Shown: in pieces, positions 44,437 through 52,916 of the stretch | How the letters are laid out: every line of letters starts with the position of its first letter | How positions within the stretch are numbered: position 1 is the stretch's first letter | Source of the DNA: Rhodospirillaceae bacterium | GTDB lineage: Bacteria; Pseudomonadota; Alphaproteobacteria; Rhodospirillales; Rhodospirillaceae | Reading direction: 5' to 3' | DNA length: 64,000 nt | Assembly (NCBI GenBank): GCA_040219235.1 | Contig: JAVJSV010000011.1 | Span: 558,001 to 622,000 of the forward strand | Program-made: the position numbers and the translations under genes | The notes under the pieces: model-generated | Databases searched by the model: none | The model's input: the letters and a program-made list of their open reading frames with translations, nothing else | What the model was told of the DNA's origin: nothing

Positions 44437-44443
44437 ATCGTGC

Positions 44444-45064
44444 CTATCCTTCTTCATTTCTGGCGAGACTGTCTCGCGGTGAGGGGGGGGTCGGTACACC
44501 ATGCATCGTTTGTGCGATCTGGGTCATATAACGGTTATCTTCTCCGCTCACCAGCAAGGGTACTGCATCTGACGCGGCATCGACCAATGTGTTAACCCAG
44601 TCTTCATCAGATTTCGCAAAGTCTTGAAGGACATATCCAGAGACACGGTTTTTATCACCAGGGTGGCCAACGCCGAGGCGAATGCGCCAAAAGGCTTCAC
44701 CAATATGGCTCACCAGACTGCGTATGCCGTTGTGCCCAGCGTGCCCGCCGCCCTGTCTGACCCTGATTTTGCCAGGGGAAAGTTCGATTTCATCGAAGAA
44801 AACCAGAACGTCTTCCAAGGCAATTTTGTAGAAGGTCATGGCCTCACTGACAGCGCGACCGGATTCATTCATGAACGTCATAGGTTTAAGAACGGCGACT
44901 TTGGTGTCGTCTATCTCACCCTGTACAGTGTGCCCTTGAAACTTGGTTCGCCACGTGCCCAGTCGATATTGATCAACAACACGGTCAACGGCCATGAAAC
45001 CCAGATTGTGTCGGGTATTGGCGTATTTGGCGCCCGGATTGCCCAGGCCGACCAGCAGGCGCAT
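44444..45064 (-). CDS. pth: Peptidyl-tRNA hydrolase
   Basis: The start at 45064 gives the normal Pth N-terminus MRLLVGLGNPGAKYANTRHNLGFMAVD, with the catalytic His in TRHNLG; six further residues from 45082 are unlikely. FDEIELSPGKIRVRQGGGHAGHNGIRS is the other signature. It recycles peptidyl-tRNAs. Order rplY-pth-ychF is conserved in many proteobacteria. A strong hairpin lies in the gap before it. Confidence 0.95.
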   Translation of the reverse strand: MRLLVGLGNPGAKYANTRHNLGFMAVDRVVDQYRLGTWRTKFQGHTVQGEIDDTKVAVLKPMTFMNESGRAVSEAMTFYKIALEDVLVFFDEIELSPGKIRVRQGGGHAGHNGIRSLVSHIGEAFWRIRLGVGHPGDKNRVSGYVLQDFAKSDEDWVNTLVDAASDAVPLLVSGEDNRYMTQIAQTMHGVPTPPSPRDSLARNEEG

Positions 45065-45120
45065 GGCAGTCTCGCGATACAATCAGACTAGTAGGAAAGC
45101 GAATTTCAAAGCGTATAGGT

Positions 45121-45152
45121 ATTGAGGGTCCGAGCAACCTCGGACCCTCAAT
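45121..45152 (-). other. Intercistronic hairpin between rplY and pth
   Basis: A perfect 14-base stem: positions 45121-45134 pair with 45139-45152, with a CAAC/GTTG loop. It has no T run on either side, so it is not a standard terminator. It may be a processing or mRNA-stability element, or a weak stop setting the rplY to pth ratio. Confidence 0.85.
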
Positions 45153-45165
45153 GTAGCTTAGTGTT

Positions 45166-45825
45166 TTATTCTTCTTTGGACTCGCCTTCGGCGTTTGCAT
45201 CTTCGCCTTCGCCTTCATCACCTTCTTCAGCTTCATCTTCTTCGTCAGAAGCTGTGGAGACTGTCGGCGCTGCGATGGTGCAAATCGTAAAGTCACGGTC
45301 CGTAATGGTCGGAGCCACTCCCTCAGGCATTTCAATGTTACTAATATGCACTGAGTCACCAATTTCGAGGCCGGTGAGGTCAATCTCAAACTGTTCCGGC
45401 AGAGCGTCTGGTCGGGCCCGCACTTCAATTTCGTGACGCACAACGTTGACCACGCCACCTTGCTTGATGCCCGGCGAGGCATCTTCGTTTGAGAAGTGCA
45501 CTGGCACTTCAACTGTCACGACGGTGTTTTTGCCAATACGGCGAAAATCGATATGAAGGGGGACGTCACGCACAGGATGCATTTGTACATCTTGGGCCAT
45601 GGCGCGTTGCGTTTTACTGCCGACTGTGATGTCGAAAATCCTAGTTGCAAAACCGGGTTTATGCATTTCGACGAACAGATCGCGCGGTGTCATGGAAATC
45701 AGGGTTGGATCCTGATTGTCACCATAAATCACGCCAGGCACGAGGCCTTCACGACGTGTTGCGCGGGCTGCCCCCTTGCCGGCCCGGTCGCGTTCCTGAA
45801 CTGTCAGGGCGCTAATATCAGCCAT
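45166..45825 (-). CDS. rplY: 50S ribosomal protein L25 (CTC form)
   Basis: The frame opens at 45993, but AGGAG before the ATG at 45825 and the family start MADISALTVQERDRAGKGAARATRREG fix the start there. The 219-residue long (TL5/CTC) form has an N-terminal 5S-rRNA-binding barrel (1-95) and a C-terminal domain. The last ~28 residues are an extreme acidic tail of Glu, Asp and Gly. It follows prs. Confidence 0.95.
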   Translation of the reverse strand: MADISALTVQERDRAGKGAARATRREGLVPGVIYGDNQDPTLISMTPRDLFVEMHKPGFATRIFDITVGSKTQRAMAQDVQMHPVRDVPLHIDFRRIGKNTVVTVEVPVHFSNEDASPGIKQGGVVNVVRHEIEVRARPDALPEQFEIDLTGLEIGDSVHISNIEMPEGVAPTITDRDFTICTIAAPTVSTASDEEDEAEEGDEGEGEDANAEGESKEE

Positions 45826-45910
45826 TTCTGGTCTCCTATAAGTTAACATCGCAGCACTCTGCGAAGTAAATCGCTGGCAGGCCTCCAGGGGTGTCGCCGC
45901 CAGCATTAAT

Positions 45911-45933
45911 GCCCTGCCCATTGAGGGCAGGGC
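45911..45933 (-). other. Intercistronic hairpin between prs and rplY
   Basis: GCCCTGCCC (45911-45919) pairs perfectly with GGGCAGGGC (45925-45933) around ATTGA. No T run follows on the minus strand. It lies in the 160-base gap before the rplY ribosome site and might be part of an L25 autoregulatory leader, which is speculation. Confidence 0.75.
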
Positions 45934-45985
45934 CGAGAAGATGGGGGTAATACAGGGATTCGTGGCAGGGCTCAAGCCCCAGGTT

Positions 45986-46921
45986 TTAGTCAAACAGACT
46001 GGAAACCGAGGATTCCGAGCTGATTCTCTTCACAGCTTCCGCCATCAGCGGTGCAATGGAGATTTGACGCACATTATCAGCCAATCTCACGGCTTCTGTA
46101 GCCTGAATGCTGTCCGTAATGACCAACTCAGTCATAGGTGAAGCTGAAACGCGTCCCACCGCGCCACCGGAAAGAACCCCATGGGTCACGTAGGCTGAGA
46201 CCGTTTTAGCCCCATTTTTCATGAGAGCGACGGCTGCATTGCACAACGTTCCTGCCGAATCGACAATATCGTCGACCAGAATGCAGTCACGGTCTTTAAC
46301 ATCGCCGATGATATTCATGACTTCAGAAACTCCGGCTCGTTCGCGCCGTTTATCGATAATCGCAAGATCAGTATTGAGTCTTTTCGCAATCGCCCGCGCT
46401 CTGACAACGCCACCAACATCCGGTGAAATAATCATTGGGCCACCGTTGCCTTGGTAACGTTCTTTGATGTCATCGGCAAAGACTGGCTGAGCATAGAGAT
46501 TGTCTAAGGGGATATCGAAGAATCCTTGAATTTGCCCGGAGTGGAGATCAAGCGTTAAAACGCGGCTAGCACCGGCTTGGTTGATAAGATTTGCAACCAA
46601 TTTGGCTGTAATCGGGGTGCGCGGTGCGGTTTTGCGATCCTGTCGTGCATATCCGTAATAGGGAATGACGGCTGTAACGCGCTCTGCAGAGGCGCGGCGC
46701 AAGGCATCCAGTGTGACCAGCAACTCCATTAGGTTATCGTTTGCTGGATATGATGTGGGTTGAACGACGAATACATCTTCGCCACGCACATTCTCGTGGA
46801 TCTCGACAAAGACCTCCATGTCTGAAAAGCGTTTCACTGACGCGTTGGTCATCTCCACATGTAAGTAAGCCGCAATAGCTTCTGCGAGCGGCCGATTGGC
46901 GTTGCCAGCCAATAATTTCAT
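45986..46921 (-). CDS. prs: Ribose-phosphate pyrophosphokinase
   Basis: The 311-residue protein is PRPP synthetase: the PRPP loop [18 protein letters not shown], the [26 protein letters not shown] catalytic loop and the [18 protein letters not shown] segment. It makes PRPP from ribose-5-phosphate and ATP for nucleotide, His and Trp synthesis. The N-terminus [17 protein letters not shown] fits. Confidence 0.96.
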   Translation of the reverse strand: MKLLAGNANRPLAEAIAAYLHVEMTNASVKRFSDMEVFVEIHENVRGEDVFVVQPTSYPANDNLMELLVTLDALRRASAERVTAVIPYYGYARQDRKTAPRTPITAKLVANLINQAGASRVLTLDLHSGQIQGFFDIPLDNLYAQPVFADDIKERYQGNGGPMIISPDVGGVVRARAIAKRLNTDLAIIDKRRERAGVSEVMNIIGDVKDRDCILVDDIVDSAGTLCNAAVALMKNGAKTVSAYVTHGVLSGGAVGRVSASPMTELVITDSIQATEAVRLADNVRQISIAPLMAEAVKRISSESSVSSLFD

Positions 46922-47061
46922 GAAGTCAGCCCCCTCGCGGCATGCACCCTACAACCCGGCTATTGGTGCCGCTCTCCAGCCGTATCGAACCGGCGAAAAC
47001 CTACCAACCTGTCACAGCTCTGTAAACGTTCTGTCGCGCTGAATCCTTTGAAATCTAGTGC

Positions 47062-47070
47062 TTATCCACA
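47062..47070 (+). other. Perfect DnaA-box match
   Basis: TTATCCACA matches the DnaA consensus exactly. It lies in the 160-base gap between the lipoprotein gene and prs. A single box may be a chance match or a DnaA-controlled promoter site. Confidence 0.35.
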
Positions 47071-47081
47071 GATTGTTGGGT

Positions 47082-47972
47082 TCATCGCCGCGGTACGACC
47101 TGTGAGGAAACAATCTGAAGTAGGCCTGGAAAAGCGCTATCGACGATGGCTTCGGCAATTTGCCCCCAAGCCCCGTCGAGCTGACCGCGCGGGATTCGAT
47201 TATCTAGCCTCACGTCACCGAGGTTTTCTCCGTCTGGGGAGAGAATGCTCCACAGGATTGAGACGTCGTCCTGTGCAGCATCGAAAATACTGAGTGAAAT
47301 GCGGGCGGATATAATAAAGTCTGCTTCGTCTTCTGGGGGCTGGAAGCCTTCAGCAAGAAGCCGGTTCGCAAGTGCGCGGCCCAAAGCTTGGGCCCCGTCG
47401 CCTGGGGCGGTTTCAGGACGTTGGATGGTCACAGTTAAACCCGCCCAGGGTTTGGTCTCTGGCAGGTTCGGTGTTGTGGCAACTGGCGGGGCTAAAAGTA
47501 AAATCAGTTGGGCTGATATGTTGTTGGCAATCGCATCTAAAGCCACTTCGTTTTTATCGGTCCAGGCGAGGCTATTTATTTCAATCTCTTGGTTTAACCG
47601 CTCTATGATTTCTCCCAGCCTGTTCAGCAATCGCCAATCGAATGCGACCTGAGCGACGCCGTTTTCAATGGTGGAATCATTGAGGTTTCCTTCGACGGTA
47701 AAACCAAGCACGCCTGCGCGGTCCAAGGCTTCTGCTGGAATTTCCTGTTGCCTTAACGTCTCAGCAATGCTGTTCGCAACATAGCGTCCTGACGAGTCAT
47801 CAAGACCTGCTGGTGGTAATATCCCAATTCCTGCCCCGCTGGGATTTGCGAGCAAGGGGTTTCTATTGTTCTGTGCGCGCCGGAAAGGCTGGGGAACATT
47901 ACCGCATCCCGCCAAACTGATCAGTGCGGCAAAGCTAGCAAGTTGAAGTGAAACGTTTCGACGGTTCAGCAT
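47082..47972 (-). CDS. Conserved lipoprotein of unknown function
   Basis: The 296-residue protein has a lipoprotein signal with lipobox LAGC (Cys23). Its mature part has a PSGAGIGILPPAGLDD start and two similar alpha/beta regions, one around ALDAIANNISAQLILLL and one around ALGRALANRLLAEGF. This is a common conserved hypothetical lipoprotein next to pgeF in alphaproteobacteria. No function can be given. It begins 3 bases after the pgeF stop. Confidence 0.75.
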   Translation of the reverse strand: MLNRRNVSLQLASFAALISLAGCGNVPQPFRRAQNNRNPLLANPSGAGIGILPPAGLDDSSGRYVANSIAETLRQQEIPAEALDRAGVLGFTVEGNLNDSTIENGVAQVAFDWRLLNRLGEIIERLNQEIEINSLAWTDKNEVALDAIANNISAQLILLLAPPVATTPNLPETKPWAGLTVTIQRPETAPGDGAQALGRALANRLLAEGFQPPEDEADFIISARISLSIFDAAQDDVSILWSILSPDGENLGDVRLDNRIPRGQLDGAWGQIAEAIVDSAFPGLLQIVSSQVVPRR

Positions 47973-47975
47973 GTC

Positions 47976-48743
47976 TTATGGTAGCCAGGAAATACCTGAG
48001 AGCTGCCGCCCATAATCTGGTTCTTTCGTATGCAAAGAGCGGCGGTAACTGAAAAACAAATCCTTCTCTTCATATGTATCATGCAGAAGGCGTTCCACTT
48101 GGCGTACACCAGCCGCATCTGCGAGATCAAAAACGTAACGCCCGATATCGAAAAAAGCATGGTCTGCTTTTGGGGACGGCGTGAAGAATTTCTCAGTTTC
48201 AGGGTCTTTATCAATAAATCGGTCTTTAAACTCTGGTCCGATTTCATAGGATGAAGCACCGATACAAGGTCCTACGGCAACTAAAATTTGGCGGCGCCTT
48301 GCGCCAATCTGCACCATGGCTTGAAGTGTATTCTCTATAATACCCCCAAACGCTCCTTTCCAGCCTGCGTGAGCGGCTCCAATGACTCCTGCTTCCGGGT
48401 CCACAAAGAGAACGGGTGTGCAGTCTGCTGTTAAAATTCCTATGGCTAGGCCAGGCGTTGCGGTAACCATTCCATCTGCGATCGGCGGACCGTAGTCATC
48501 CCATGGTGCCGTGACTGTCACAACGTCTGTGGTGTGTTCTTGATGCACGGTCAAAAGGTCGTCTACAGTTACACCTAAGGCATCCGCGCAAATGACACGG
48601 TTCTGTTGCACTGACGCTTTGATGTCAGAAGAGCCGAAGCCGCAATTTAGGCTTGTGTATAGGCCGTTTGAGGTGCCGTTTTGGCGTGTAAAGAATCCGT
48701 GTTTGAGACCCGGTGTGGAGCTTAGAGTCGACGCTTGAAGCAT
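47976..48743 (-). CDS. pgeF: PgeF/YfiH laccase-domain protein
   Basis: The 255-residue protein has the YfiH pattern: LTVHQEHTTDVV, ADCTPVLFVDPEAGVIGAAHAGWKGAFGGIIENTL and GPCIGASSYEIGPEF, with metal-site His and Cys. The family acts on purine nucleosides and, in E. coli, guards peptidoglycan composition. It overlaps the midA stop by one base (TAATG). Confidence 0.92.
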   Translation of the reverse strand: MLQASTLSSTPGLKHGFFTRQNGTSNGLYTSLNCGFGSSDIKASVQQNRVICADALGVTVDDLLTVHQEHTTDVVTVTAPWDDYGPPIADGMVTATPGLAIGILTADCTPVLFVDPEAGVIGAAHAGWKGAFGGIIENTLQAMVQIGARRRQILVAVGPCIGASSYEIGPEFKDRFIDKDPETEKFFTPSPKADHAFFDIGRYVFDLADAAGVRQVERLLHDTYEEKDLFFSYRRSLHTKEPDYGRQLSGISWLP

Positions 48744-49855
48744 TATTTAACCTTTGCCTCAAAACCGGCGAGCGGGGCAATGTGCGATGGCGCGATAGCC
48801 AGTACTTTGAACAGCGAGCCCATAGCTTCTGGATCGATAAGGCGCGCAATGCTGGCGCGAATGGTCTCAACGTCTTGCTTGGATTTACCGTCTGAAAGTT
48901 GCGCCTCTCTCACTTTGATGCCGAGACGTTTCAGCCATAAGCCCTGCTCGACTGGACCATAAACAGCGCTGCCCACTGACCTTGCGGCCTCGCTCACCAA
49001 TGCGAAATCCACGTGCGCCGTCAGGTCAGAAAAGCCTGGTGCTTTGAGGACGGGCGCGTAGGCGTGGTCTTTAACGGCTTGTAGGGTGTCTCCGATGTCT
49101 GTGCGGACGTAGCCATAATCAATCAACAGGCCAATGCCTGGGCGTTCTATGCATAATTTTGAGATGTCACTGACGACATTATGCACTGCGGTTGAATGTT
49201 CCAGGATGCTGCCCTCCGGAGCATCATGAAAAGCATCATCGATATTCGGTGTCGGAAGGCCGGCGACGGTAAATACAAACTCACGCCCATTGTGATTTAC
49301 CAATCGTTCACACCAACCAGAAGAGGTTTTGACATATTGAGTAATGGGCAGTGCGTCGAGAAACTCGTTAGCAACAAGGATCACAGGCCCCTCGGGGAGG
49401 GTGGACAGGTCCTCGTGCCAGGATACATTGTGCCCCATTAAAGTTTTTTCTTGCTCTGCTCTCAGCTTCTCGCTGCGCTCGATAAGATGGACAGATACAG
49501 CATAACCAAATCTTGGCGCAGCTTTCGATGTTGTACGAATGATGTCTGCCATCAAGGTGCCACGACCTGGCCCACACTCAACAAGGTGAAAATCTCTTGG
49601 CTGATCCAAGCATTGCCACGCAGTGATGCACCACAAACCAATCAGTTCGCCAAAAACTTGAGAAATTTCAGGCGCCGTCACAAAATCACCAGACCGGCCA
49701 AAAATGTTGCCGCGCGCGTAATACGTGTCGACGACAGTTTCCATAAATGCTGCGATGCTGATTGGCCCGTTGCGTTTGATGCGCTCGATCAGATGATCCG
49801 TGCAACCCGTCTCTGTTGTCGCATCAGCTAAAGGGGGAGGGGGTGACGTGCTCAT
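48743..49855 (-). CDS. MidA/NDUFAF7-type SAM-dependent methyltransferase
   Basis: The start at 49855 lies 5 bases after the lgt stop; the frame opening at 49915 would overlap lgt. The 370-residue protein has the DUF185 SAM site HLVECGPGRGTLMADIIR and GDFVTAPEISQVFGELIGLW. The mitochondrial relative NDUFAF7 methylates an arginine in complex I; the bacterial target may be similar. The order lgt-midA-pgeF is a conserved alphaproteobacterial set. Confidence 0.93.
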   Translation of the reverse strand: MSTSPPPPLADATTETGCTDHLIERIKRNGPISIAAFMETVVDTYYARGNIFGRSGDFVTAPEISQVFGELIGLWCITAWQCLDQPRDFHLVECGPGRGTLMADIIRTTSKAAPRFGYAVSVHLIERSEKLRAEQEKTLMGHNVSWHEDLSTLPEGPVILVANEFLDALPITQYVKTSSGWCERLVNHNGREFVFTVAGLPTPNIDDAFHDAPEGSILEHSTAVHNVVSDISKLCIERPGIGLLIDYGYVRTDIGDTLQAVKDHAYAPVLKAPGFSDLTAHVDFALVSEAARSVGSAVYGPVEQGLWLKRLGIKVREAQLSDGKSKQDVETIRASIARLIDPEAMGSLFKVLAIAPSHIAPLAGFEAKVK

Positions 49856-49860
49856 CAATC

Positions 49861-50682
49861 TTAGGACTTGCCCTTTTGAAGGGGTTCGCGGTTCACTGAT
49901 CTCCAGACAACCCAAATGCCGAATATAAGCAAAGCGGCGGATAAAAGTTGCCCCATTGTTAGTCCGAAGAGGACGATGCCTAAATGCCGATCAGGTTCGC
50001 GGAAGAACTCAACAAAAATGCGGGCTAATGCGTACCCTGCGCAAAAACAGCCTGTAATAATACCTGGACGGTGACGGATTGCGTCTTGGCGCCACAGCCA
50101 ATGCAGCAGGACAAGTAGAACGAGACCTTCCAGGGCCGCCTCATAAAGCTGGCTTGGATGGCGTGGAGCGGGTCCACCCGCTGGGAAAGCCATGGCCCAA
50201 GGCACATCGGGTGCTGCGCGGCCATAGAGTTCACCATTGATAAAGTTTGCAATGCGCCCAAGAAATAAGCCGATTGGCACAACGCAACCCACGTTGTCGG
50301 CTACATACCATTTGTCTACTCCAAGCCGCCGCGCAAAAAGGATGATGGCAATGGTCACTCCGATCAAGCCACCATGGAAGGACATGCCGCCTTCCCAGGT
50401 CATCAATATTTCGCCCGGGTTCGATAAGTAATAACCAGGTTTGTAAAAGAGAACGTAGCCAATCCGCCCGCCGAGTATAATGCCAACCAGGGTCCACATC
50501 AGAAAGTCGTCAACTTGCTTCGGAGTCAGGAGCGCTGGCGAACGAACGACCAAACGCCGCATATACCATGCGCCACCAAATAGCCCGGCGATGTAGGCCA
50601 GAGCATACCAACGTATGGCGAAGGGGCCCAATTCAATCAGCACTGGGTCAATAGTAGGAAACGTGAGGGCAAAAACTGTCAT
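49861..50682 (-). CDS. lgt: Prolipoprotein diacylglyceryl transferase
   Basis: The 273-residue inner membrane enzyme has seven or so helices and the Lgt signature GRIANFINGELYGR with the catalytic region MSFHGGLIGV. It attaches diacylglycerol to the lipobox Cys of prolipoproteins, such as the TolC-type and 47 kb lipoproteins in this window. Confidence 0.96.
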   Translation of the reverse strand: MTVFALTFPTIDPVLIELGPFAIRWYALAYIAGLFGGAWYMRRLVVRSPALLTPKQVDDFLMWTLVGIILGGRIGYVLFYKPGYYLSNPGEILMTWEGGMSFHGGLIGVTIAIILFARRLGVDKWYVADNVGCVVPIGLFLGRIANFINGELYGRAAPDVPWAMAFPAGGPAPRHPSQLYEAALEGLVLLVLLHWLWRQDAIRHRPGIITGCFCAGYALARIFVEFFREPDRHLGIVLFGLTMGQLLSAALLIFGIWVVWRSVNREPLQKGKS

Positions 50683-50693
50683 GTGGCTTTCTG

Positions 50694-51680
50694 TTACCGG
50701 TAAGGGTCTGCCTGACTTAAGTAATCTCGGATGGTTATGGTGACACCGTCTTGAAGTGACGTAAACGGTTTCTCGAAACCGGCTTTCCTTAAACGAGACA
50801 TGTCAGCTTCTGTAAAATATTGATAATGCGCTTTAAGGTGTTCCGGTGTGTCCCGCCAAGTGATTTTTGATTCAAGACCGGCGCTGGCGTAGACGGCATG
50901 TGCCAAATCCAGGAAGGTTCTGGCGCGGCCCGTTCCCACATTAAATACTCCCGACACCGCGGTGTTTTCTAATAGCCACTGAATAACAGCGATACAATCA
51001 TCGACGAAAATAAAGTCTCGCTTCTGTTCTCCATCAGCAACATCGGTGCGATGAGACCGAAACAACGGATATGGCGATCCTTCGGCAATTACCGGATACA
51101 TTTGGCTGACGACGCTGGCTTGGGGGCCTTTGTGCATTTCATTGGGCCCGAAGACATTGAAGAACCTGAGCCCCGCCCATTGTGGAGGGGTCGGCCCTCC
51201 GGCCTCAACTTGTTCTGCAACAAAGCAGTCGAAGGCCAGTTTGCTTTCCCCATAAATGTTAAGCGGCCTAAGGCGCTGCATCTCCACCAACTGTTGCCTG
51301 TCCTCAAAACCCTGCTGTCCATCCCCATATACGGAGGCTGAAGAGGCGTAGATAAGCGAGGTGTCTGTTTCTATGCACCACCGCCACAGAAATTTGCTGA
51401 GGTCTACGTTAACAGCGAAGACAGCCTCACGGTCCGTGGCCGTTGTGGCTGTTTCTGCTCCAAGATGGATAAGGGCTTCTATGTCTAGTGCGTGTTTAAA
51501 GAGGAAGGCTTCGATTTCGGTGGGAGCTACCCAAGTCAGCCCTTTTCTTTTTTGAGTATTGAGTCTTTTCGCCTTTGATTCACGAAAATCCACAGCTGCA
51601 ATGGCGCTTTTTCTGTTTTGCTCCAGAACGGCCAACACGTTTGACCCGATGAACCCTGATGCGCCTGTCACAACAAACAT
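50694..51680 (-). CDS. hldD: ADP-glyceromanno-heptose 6-epimerase
   Basis: The 328-residue extended SDR has the NAD site VTGASGFIGSN, the catalytic YGESK, KRDFIFVDDC and the HldD-specific end YQYFTEADMSRLRKAGF. It makes ADP-L-glycero-D-manno-heptose for the inner core of lipopolysaccharide. It is the first of the minus-strand run that goes down to ychF. Confidence 0.95.
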   Translation of the reverse strand: MFVVTGASGFIGSNVLAVLEQNRKSAIAAVDFRESKAKRLNTQKRKGLTWVAPTEIEAFLFKHALDIEALIHLGAETATTATDREAVFAVNVDLSKFLWRWCIETDTSLIYASSASVYGDGQQGFEDRQQLVEMQRLRPLNIYGESKLAFDCFVAEQVEAGGPTPPQWAGLRFFNVFGPNEMHKGPQASVVSQMYPVIAEGSPYPLFRSHRTDVADGEQKRDFIFVDDCIAVIQWLLENTAVSGVFNVGTGRARTFLDLAHAVYASAGLESKITWRDTPEHLKAHYQYFTEADMSRLRKAGFEKPFTSLQDGVTITIRDYLSQADPYR

Positions 51681-51832
51681 GAATAATCCCGATATCTATA
51701 GTGTTTTGTATTTATGCCGGAGCATGAGTGCAGCGGCAATGAAGCAAAGCCCAGAGATTGTTATCAAGTGGGGTTGAAGGGAACACCGGTTACGCCGATA
51801 TTATGATTGTAGCTTTATCTTGGAGACTTACA

Positions 51833-52171
51833 GTGCAGAGCCAGAAGAGAATTTTTGATGATATCGCTAAGGTCGCCGGTGGTGCCTTAGGAGCGTTGGG
51901 TGGCCTCAAGCAAGAGGTCGAAAGCCTCGTTCGCCAGAGGGTCGACCGCTTTCTCAGCGACCGTGATCTTGTAACGCGCGAAGAATTTGAGGTCGTAAAG
52001 GCAATGTTGTCTGAGGCGCGGGTTGAACAAGAAAAACTCCTTAAGCGCCTTGAGAAACTGGAGTCTGGAACCGCGACAAGCGTAAAGCACGCGAAACCAG
52101 TGCCCAACAAGACGACCTCTGCGAAGACTAAAACGGCGGCAAAACCAAAGCGCTCCGCCCCTTCTGCCTGA
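51833..52171 (+). CDS. ubiK: Ubiquinone-biosynthesis accessory factor UbiK-like protein
   Basis: The start is GTG at 51833, with TTGGAGA about 7 bases upstream, giving MQSQKRIFDDIAKVAGGALGALGGLKQEVESLVRQRVDRFL, the BMFP/UbiK pattern. The frame opening at 51758 adds 25 unrelated residues. The 112-residue protein has an amphipathic N-terminus, a coiled coil (about 50-80) and a Lys/Ala tail. UbiK helps assemble the soluble ubiquinone-synthesis complex. Confidence 0.88.
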   Translation: MQSQKRIFDDIAKVAGGALGALGGLKQEVESLVRQRVDRFLSDRDLVTREEFEVVKAMLSEARVEQEKLLKRLEKLESGTATSVKHAKPVPNKTTSAKTKTAAKPKRSAPSA

Positions 52172-52347
52172 TTGTCCAAAGCCGATACGGCAAGCAGGTC
52201 CTATGACAACAACGTGAAACTGGCCGACTCGGCAGTTCTACTAAGATTTGTTATTGAAGCGCTCGGAAACCTACTATATCTTGATTCTTAGGCTACGAAT
52301 TTGGGGGCCGCTATTTCGAGCTGGCCCGGGGCAAATGAGGGGATTCC

Positions 52348-52848
52348 ATGCGCACCACCACCGTCAGCCAAGACGCTCCGGCAGACAATCCGTTAGATCG
52401 GATTGAGGAAGTTATCACTGTAAAAGATTGGGTTTTTGATCGCCGCAGCGATGAAGAGATGGCGGTTGAAGCTCCAGGCACATGGTGTGATTTCGGCTTG
52501 TTTTTTGCTTGGTCAGAAGAGCTAGACGCTCTTCACTTCTCTTGCGCACTTGATATGCGGGTGCAGCCAAAAGTTCTGAATAATATCTATGAGCTTATCG
52601 CCAAGCTTAACGAGCGGTTGTGGATTGGCCATTTCGCCGTATGGATCGATGAGGGTATACCCATGTTCCGCCATACCGTTCATTGTCATGGGGGCCGATT
52701 GGATGCGGCTCATATTGACGAGCTTGTTGATCTCGCACGGAGCGAATGTGAGCGTTACTATCCGGCCTTTCAGTTCGTGATATGGGGTGGCAAAAGCCCG
52801 GACGATGCGATTTCCTGCGCTTTGCTTGATACGGTTGGTGAGGCGTAA
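52348..52848 (+). CDS. YbjN-domain protein
   Basis: The 166-residue protein fits the YbjN (DUF1790) alpha/beta fold related to type III secretion chaperones: WCDFGLFFAWSEELDALHFSCALDMRV and IYELIAKLNERLWIGHFAVW. GAGGGG precedes the ATG. It stands before proC, a common alphaproteobacterial order. Its function is unknown. The 176-base gap before it shows no gene. Confidence 0.88.
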   Translation: MRTTTVSQDAPADNPLDRIEEVITVKDWVFDRRSDEEMAVEAPGTWCDFGLFFAWSEELDALHFSCALDMRVQPKVLNNIYELIAKLNERLWIGHFAVWIDEGIPMFRHTVHCHGGRLDAAHIDELVDLARSECERYYPAFQFVIWGGKSPDDAISCALLDTVGEA

Positions 52849-52916
52849 AGCTCCAGTCTCTCGATTCAAAACAAAAGACGCCGTTCAAAACACCCTGATT
52901 GTGTTAAACTCTTCAC

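Noticed and set aside
47062-47070. Replication origin
   Set aside because: Only one exact DnaA box is seen here, and the poorer pair near 61530 is distant; no dnaA, hemE, parAB or gidA-type neighbours are present.
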